Positions 32,235 through 36,259 of a stretch of 36,259 bases of DNA are shown in pieces. The stretch's first letter is position 1. Each line of letters starts with the position of its first letter. The position numbers and the translations under genes are program-made. The notes beneath the pieces were generated by a model. That model made no database searches, was not told where the DNA came from, and saw only the letters and a program-made list of their open reading frames with translations. The DNA lies in NCBI GenBank assembly GCA_024742285.1, contig JANSYR010000012.1:1-36259 (forward strand), written 5' to 3'. Source of the DNA: a bacterium. GTDB taxonomy: Bacteria > Myxococcota_A > UBA9160 > UBA4427.

Positions 32235-33107
32235 GTGTCCGCACCCGTGTCCCGGTTCGAAGCGCCGACGGAGGTCGACGCAGCCGTCGCGCTGCTCGCC
32301 GGAGAAGAGGGCGCTCGCGTGCTCTCCGGCGGAACGGATCTTCTGGTCCAGATGCGGCTCGGCGCCGGTGCGCCGCCGCTCTTCGTCGACGTCAAGCGCA
32401 TCCCTCGGCTCTCCGCGGTGCAGCTCGACTCGAAGGGGCTCCGGATCGGGGCCGCCGTACCCGCCGCGGAGATCTACGAGAACGAGTCGATCCGATCGCT
32501 CTGGCCCGGACTCGCCGAGGCGACCGACCTGATCGGCTCCACGCAGATCCAGGGGCGCGCGACCTGGTCCGGCAATCTCTGCAACGCGTCCCCCGCCGCG
32601 GACTCGGTTCCGGCGCTGATCGCCTGTGGCGCGACCGCGGTGATCGCGGGGCCCTCCGGCGAGCGTCGGGTCGCGGTCGAGGACTTCACGACCGGCCCCG
32701 GCAAGACCGTCCTCGAACGCGGGGAGCTGGTCGTCGAGTTCGAGGTGCCGGCTCCGGCACCGCACGCGAGCGATGCCTATCTCCGTCTGATCCCGCGAAC
32801 CGAGATGGACATCGCCGTCGTCGGCGCGGGTGTCGCACTCACCCTGGACGACGCAGGAACCGTGACCGAAGCGCGCGTCGCGCTCGGCGCCGTCGCGCCC
32901 ACCGCGATCCGCGTCCCGGAAGCCGAGGCGGCGCTCGTGGGCTCCTCCGTCGACGACGATGCGCTGACCGCGGCCTCCGCGGCGGCGACGGCAGCGGCGA
33001 GCCCGATCGACGACAAGCGGGGCACGGTCGCCTACCGGAAGAAGATCGCGGGGGTCCTCACGACCCGCGCAGCGAAGATCGCAGCCGAGCGGGCGCGGGC
33101 GCGTTAG
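32235..33107 (+). CDS. Molybdenum hydroxylase FAD-binding subunit (CoxM-like)
   Basis: 290 residues, normal for the FAD subunit of the xanthine dehydrogenase / CO dehydrogenase family. Seen: FEAPTEVDAAVALLAG, VLSGGTDLLVQMRLG (FAD-binding loop), STQIQGRATWSGNLCNASPAAD, and the C-terminal part RTEMDIAVVGAGVALTL. It passes electrons from the iron-sulfur subunit to the acceptor. Start is GTG at 32235 with GGGAG upstream. It heads a three-gene operon: FAD, 2Fe-2S, molybdopterin. Confidence 0.93.
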   Translation: MSAPVSRFEAPTEVDAAVALLAGEEGARVLSGGTDLLVQMRLGAGAPPLFVDVKRIPRLSAVQLDSKGLRIGAAVPAAEIYENESIRSLWPGLAEATDLIGSTQIQGRATWSGNLCNASPAADSVPALIACGATAVIAGPSGERRVAVEDFTTGPGKTVLERGELVVEFEVPAPAPHASDAYLRLIPRTEMDIAVVGAGVALTLDDAGTVTEARVALGAVAPTAIRVPEAEAALVGSSVDDDALTAASAAATAAASPIDDKRGTVAYRKKIAGVLTTRAAKIAAERARAR

Positions 33108-33143
33108 GCGCGTCCCGCACGGACAAGGAAGAAGAGAGACGAC

Positions 33144-33626
33144 GTGGCGAAGATTCGAGTCGAGACGACGATCAACGGCGAAGAGACCGAGTTCCTCTGC
33201 AACGGTCAGGAGAGCCTGCTCGAGGTCCTGAGGGACGGGATCGGCATGACGGGCACGAAAGAAGGCTGCACGACCGGCGACTGTGGTGCCTGCTCCGTCG
33301 TCGTCGACGGACGGCTGGTGCCCTCGTGCCTGGTGCTCGCGGCCGAGGCCCAGGGCCGGAACGTCGAGACGATCGAGGGCGTCGCCGACGGACAGAAGCT
33401 GACGCCGATCCAGCAGCAATTTCTCGAACACGGCGCGCTGCAGTGCGGAATCTGCACGCCCGGATTCATCGTCGCGGCCGAGAAGCTGCTCGAGAAGAAC
33501 CCGGATCCGACGGAGGCCGAGGCGAGGTACTTCCTCGCCGGCAACCTCTGTCGGTGCACCGGTTACGACAAGATCATCAAGGCCGTCCTCGATGCGGCGG
33601 CCGTGATGCGGGAGGAACGGGCATGA
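33144..33626 (+). CDS. Molybdenum hydroxylase [2Fe-2S] subunit (CoxS-like)
   Basis: 160 residues. Cysteines for the plant-type cluster are C42, C47, C50 and C62 (GCTTGDCGAC), and for the second cluster C101, C104, C136 and C138 (CGIC and CRC). The order ferredoxin fold then helical bundle is standard. It relays electrons between the molybdenum site and FAD. Start is GTG at 33144; its TGA overlaps the next ATG by 4 bases. Confidence 0.95.
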   Translation: MAKIRVETTINGEETEFLCNGQESLLEVLRDGIGMTGTKEGCTTGDCGACSVVVDGRLVPSCLVLAAEAQGRNVETIEGVADGQKLTPIQQQFLEHGALQCGICTPGFIVAAEKLLEKNPDPTEAEARYFLAGNLCRCTGYDKIIKAVLDAAAVMREERA

Positions 33627-35899
33627 GCGCAGCTCCGGACACTTCGGATCGCAAGTTCAAGCAGGTCGGCAGCCGACCGATTCGCCACGACGGCCTCGAC
33701 AAGGTCACGGGGCGCGCGCGCTTCGGTGCGGACTTCACGCTGCCCGGAACGCTCCAGGGCGTCTTCGTCCGCAGCCCCCACGCCCACGCGAAGATCCTCG
33801 GGATCGACACGAGCAAGGCGGAGAAGGTGCCGGGCGTGAAGGCGGTGATCACCGCCGCCGACTTCCCGGAACTCCCCATGCACTGGATCACCCAGGGCCC
33901 CGCCGGCGTCGACGCCGGGGCGAACCAGCGCGTGATCCTGGCGAGGGAGAAGGTGCTCTACCACGGCCATGCCTTCGCCGCGGTCGCGGCGGCGACCCGC
34001 GAGATCGCGATCGAGGCGGGCAAGCTGATCGAAGTCGAGTGGGAGGTGCTCCAACCGGTCCTCTCGATCGACCAGGCGCTCGCCGACGGTGCGCCGATCC
34101 TCCACGAAGGGCAGGCGACCGAGGGAATGGGGCCGCCGGTCGAGGGCGATACGAACATCACGAACCAGATCGTCTTCGAGGGCGGCGACCTCGAGGCGGG
34201 CTGGGCCGAGGCCGACGTCGTCGTCGAAGGCGTGTTCGAGACCCCGATGGTCCACCAGGGCTACATCGAGCCCCACGCCTGTCTGGTGAACGCCCGCGAG
34301 GACGGCACGTCCGAGATCTGGTGCGCGACCCAGGGGCCCTTCGGCGTGAAGAACGAGACCGCGACGCTCACCGGGAGCGATCCGGCGTCGGTCAAGGTCA
34401 CGCCCTCCGAGATCGGGGGTGGATTCGGCGGCAAGATTCCGGTCTACCTGGAGCCCGCGGCGCTTCTGCTGTCCCGCAAGGCGGGTCGGCCGGTCAAGAT
34501 GACGATGACCCGTGAAGAGGTGTTCCGGGGAACCGGGCCGACCTCGGGCTCGAAGACGCACATCAAGATCGGCGCGAAGAGCGATGGGACCCTCGTCGCC
34601 GCCGAGTGTCAGCTCGACTTCGAGGCGGGCTGCTTCCGGGGCTCGCCGGTCGGCGCGGCATGCATGACGACGCTCTCGCCCTACGTGATCCCGAACTTCC
34701 GGGTGCTCGGCCGGGACATCGTGCTGAACAAGCCGCGGGTCGCCGCCTACCGAGCGCCGGGCGCCCCGGTCGGTGCCTTCGCCGCGGAGAGCCTGCTCGA
34801 CGAGCTGGCTCGGAAGCTCGGTCGGGATCCGATCGAGTTCCGGCTGCAGAACGCGGTCGAGGAGGGCGATCGCGCGAGCTACGGACCGAAGTTCGGCCCG
34901 ATCGGCTTCAAGGAGACCCTCGAAGCCGCGAAGGCGCATCCGCAGTACAAGGCGGAGCTCGGCGAGCACCAGGGGCGTGGCGTCGCTGCGGGCTTCTGGT
35001 TCAACGCGGGCATGCAGTCGAGCGCGACCGTCAGCGTGAACTCGGACGGCTCCGCCGTCGTGCGCACGGGCAATCCGGACATCGGCGGCAGCCGCGCGAG
35101 CATGGCGCTCATGTGCGCGGAGGAGCTCGGGATCGACGTGACGCGGGTCCGACCGATGGTCGGCGACACCGACTCGGTCGGGTACTGCGATGCGACCGGC
35201 GGCAGCCGCGTGACCTACGCGACGGGCATGGCGGTCATCGACGCGACCCGCCAGGTGATCGATCACCTGCGCGCTCGTGCGGCGACCATGCTCGACGTGG
35301 AGCTCGACAGCATCGAGTGGCAGGACGGGAACGCCGTCGCGGTCAACGGATCCGCGGACAAGGGCTCGCTCTCTCTCGAGGAGATCGCGAAGAAGATGGG
35401 CGCCACGGGCGGTCCGGTCGTCGCGAGCGCTTCGGTCAGCCCGCCGGCGGCGGGGCCGGGCTTCGGCGTGCACGTCTGTGATCTCGAGGTCGATCCGGAG
35501 ACCGGCGTGACGCGGGTGCTGCGCTACCTCGTGGTGCAGGACGCGGGAAAGGCGATCCACCCGACCTACGTCGAAGGGCAGTTCCAGGGGGGTGCCGCGC
35601 AGGGCATCGGTTGGGCGCTCAACGAGGAGTACATCTGGGACGCGGACGGGAAGGTCGAGAACGCCGGCTTCCTCGATTACCGCGTGCCGGTGGCCAGCGA
35701 TCTGCCGATGATCGACACGGTGATCGTCGAGGTGCCGAATCCGCTCCATCCCTACGGTGTGCGTGGCGTCGGGGAGACGCCGATCGTGCCGCCCCTCGGC
35801 GCGGTCGCGAATGCGATGCGCGACGCGACGGGCGTGCGCTTCCATTCGCTGCCGATGTCGCCGCCGCGGGTACTCGAAGCCCTCGAAGAGGCCGACTGA
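33623..35899 (+). CDS. Molybdenum hydroxylase molybdopterin-binding subunit (CoxL-like)
   Basis: 758 residues from the ATG at 33623, GGAGGA eight bases upstream. Seen: RPIRHDGLDKVTGRARFGAD, IGGGFGGK (264-271, cofactor binding), AAYRAPGAP (374-382), and GVGETP with E718, the conserved glutamate base. The loop is not AYxCSFR, which marks true form I CO dehydrogenase, nor AYRGAGR of form II. It is therefore a xanthine dehydrogenase/aldehyde oxidase-type hydroxylase of unknown substrate, not CO oxidation. The enzyme hydroxylates an aldehyde, heterocycle or acyl-CoA using water. A very long open frame upstream, back to about 30308, is a composition effect and not part of this protein. Confidence 0.95.
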   Translation: MSAAPDTSDRKFKQVGSRPIRHDGLDKVTGRARFGADFTLPGTLQGVFVRSPHAHAKILGIDTSKAEKVPGVKAVITAADFPELPMHWITQGPAGVDAGANQRVILAREKVLYHGHAFAAVAAATREIAIEAGKLIEVEWEVLQPVLSIDQALADGAPILHEGQATEGMGPPVEGDTNITNQIVFEGGDLEAGWAEADVVVEGVFETPMVHQGYIEPHACLVNAREDGTSEIWCATQGPFGVKNETATLTGSDPASVKVTPSEIGGGFGGKIPVYLEPAALLLSRKAGRPVKMTMTREEVFRGTGPTSGSKTHIKIGAKSDGTLVAAECQLDFEAGCFRGSPVGAACMTTLSPYVIPNFRVLGRDIVLNKPRVAAYRAPGAPVGAFAAESLLDELARKLGRDPIEFRLQNAVEEGDRASYGPKFGPIGFKETLEAAKAHPQYKAELGEHQGRGVAAGFWFNAGMQSSATVSVNSDGSAVVRTGNPDIGGSRASMALMCAEELGIDVTRVRPMVGDTDSVGYCDATGGSRVTYATGMAVIDATRQVIDHLRARAATMLDVELDSIEWQDGNAVAVNGSADKGSLSLEEIAKKMGATGGPVVASASVSPPAAGPGFGVHVCDLEVDPETGVTRVLRYLVVQDAGKAIHPTYVEGQFQGGAAQGIGWALNEEYIWDADGKVENAGFLDYRVPVASDLPMIDTVIVEVPNPLHPYGVRGVGETPIVPPLGAVANAMRDATGVRFHSLPMSPPRVLEALEEAD

Positions 35900-35939
35900 T
35901 CCGCGCCCGGCGCGCGGCCCTGCGGTACGGGAGATCCGA

Positions 35940-36259
35940 TTGGCGACCGTCCTCTTCTCGTCGGCGCAGCAGCGCTTCACGGACGGCGAGGAGCGCGTCG
36001 AGATCGAGGCGAGTCGCGTCGACGCGCTGATCCGGGCGCTCTACGCGCGGTACGCGGCGCTCGACGGCCAGCTCGAGAACGCGGCGGTCGCGATCGACGG
36101 TGTGATCCACAACGAGGCCGAGTTCGTCGCGATCCCGCCGGATGCCGAAGTCCAGTTCGTGGGCCAGGTCGCCGGGGGCTCCGGCGAGGCGGTTCGCGAG
36201 CCGCTCGGGGGTGTCGCGGGAGACCCGCTCGCGGTCGCGCGGGCGTGGCGCGACGCGGG
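35940..36259 (+). CDS. MoaD/ThiS-like ubiquitin-fold protein, truncated by window edge
   Basis: 106 codons from a TTG at 35940 (GGGAG six bases upstream) to the window end, no stop. The first 80 residues read ATVLFSSAQQRFTDGEERVEIEA, DALIRALYARYAALDGQL, AVAIDGVIHN and FVGQVAGG, the layout of a MoaD/ThiS beta-grasp sulfur carrier, whose C-terminal Gly-Gly is thiocarboxylated. The frame does not stop at that GG but runs on (SGEAVREPLGGVAGD). It is therefore an extended or fused protein, or one whose true C terminus lies later. It follows the molybdenum hydroxylase operon by 40 bases, consistent with molybdenum cofactor supply. Confidence 0.6.
   Translation, partial: MATVLFSSAQQRFTDGEERVEIEASRVDALIRALYARYAALDGQLENAAVAIDGVIHNEAEFVAIPPDAEVQFVGQVAGGSGEAVREPLGGVAGDPLAVARAWRDA

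Noticed and set aside
30308-33622. Long open frame continuing upstream of the molybdopterin subunit, suggesting a 1863-residue protein
   Set aside because: The upstream part overlaps the thiolase-like gene (antisense) and the CoxM and CoxS genes in other frames, and reads as low-complexity arginine-rich sequence. The ATG at 33623 has GGAGGA and an ATGA overlap with the previous stop.
33144-35899. Form I carbon monoxide dehydrogenase
   Set aside because: The active-site loop AYRAPGAP lacks the Cys of AYxCSFR.
33563-35980. 805-codon minus-strand frame opposite the molybdopterin subunit
   Set aside because: Antisense shadow: dominated by R, D, H and L, no domain or start signal.

Overview
This is a GC-rich bacterial chromosome segment with dense coding on both strands, many short gaps and several stop/start overlaps. 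A CMP-KDO synthetase gene implies a Gram-negative lipopolysaccharide-type envelope. Two exported proteins end in PEP-CTERM tails, which implies an exosortase system elsewhere in the genome. Other markers are an ornithine-lipid gene pair, a fused CaiB/BaiF CoA-transferase, an LLM-class (F420/flavin) oxidoreductase, a thiolase-like/DUF35 pair, a CoxMSL-type molybdenum hydroxylase and a probable selenoprotein. Together these suggest an environmental, catabolically versatile lineage of the former Deltaproteobacteria (Myxococcota or Binatota-like). That placement is inference; no rRNA gene is present to anchor it.

Layout. 1-240: edge-truncated zinc-ribbon protein, probably transposase-related. 291-2147: a membrane-anchored metallo-beta-lactamase-fold protein that has lost its metal ligands, then purU. 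2148-2660: a gene-free stretch with hairpins. 2661-6315 (minus): PEP-CTERM protein, lipoprotein, and a cyclase-family hydrolase coupled to kdsB. 6441-8351 (plus): MFS transporter and DUF420 membrane protein. 8378-11495 (minus): LLM oxidoreductase, SH3/coiled-coil envelope protein, second PEP-CTERM protein and tRNA-Asn, with GC-rich direct repeats in the gaps. 11625-15770: greA, a CPBP protease (plus), RidA, a small conserved-looking protein, RarD and a DinB-like protein. 15725-17616 (minus): olsA- and olsB-like genes. 17674-20196 (plus): a striking alpha/beta-hydrolase + DedA + ATP-grasp fusion. 20225-23627 (minus): YHS protein with a hairpin over its ribosome binding site, double CaiB/BaiF transferase and SnoaL-like protein. 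23833-25485 (plus): purE-purK. 25482-27102 (minus): sulfotransferase and DUF3237 protein. 27196-28639 (plus): epoxide-hydrolase-like enzyme and a peroxiredoxin with in-frame TGA. 28732-31573: a signal-peptide protein, a PLA2-like lipoprotein (plus), and the DUF35 and thiolase-like genes joined by a tandem array. 31652-32077: calcium-binding-type exported protein. 32235-35899 (plus): the molybdenum hydroxylase operon. 35940-end: a truncated MoaD/ThiS-like gene.

The observations I consider most worth following are these. (1) The peroxiredoxin at 28163-28639 has TGA exactly at the peroxidatic cysteine position, followed by a SECIS-like hairpin. (2) Three perfect 35-bp repeats between the thiolase-like and DUF35 genes form a chain of 12-codon mini-ORFs, each overlapping the next by GTGA and each with its own GGAGG, so translational coupling would survive any copy number. 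(3) A perfect 12-bp inverted repeat sequesters the ribosome binding site of the YHS gene. (4) There is a three-domain membrane fusion enzyme beside the ornithine-lipid genes. (5) A metallo-beta-lactamase-fold protein has its whole zinc motif replaced.
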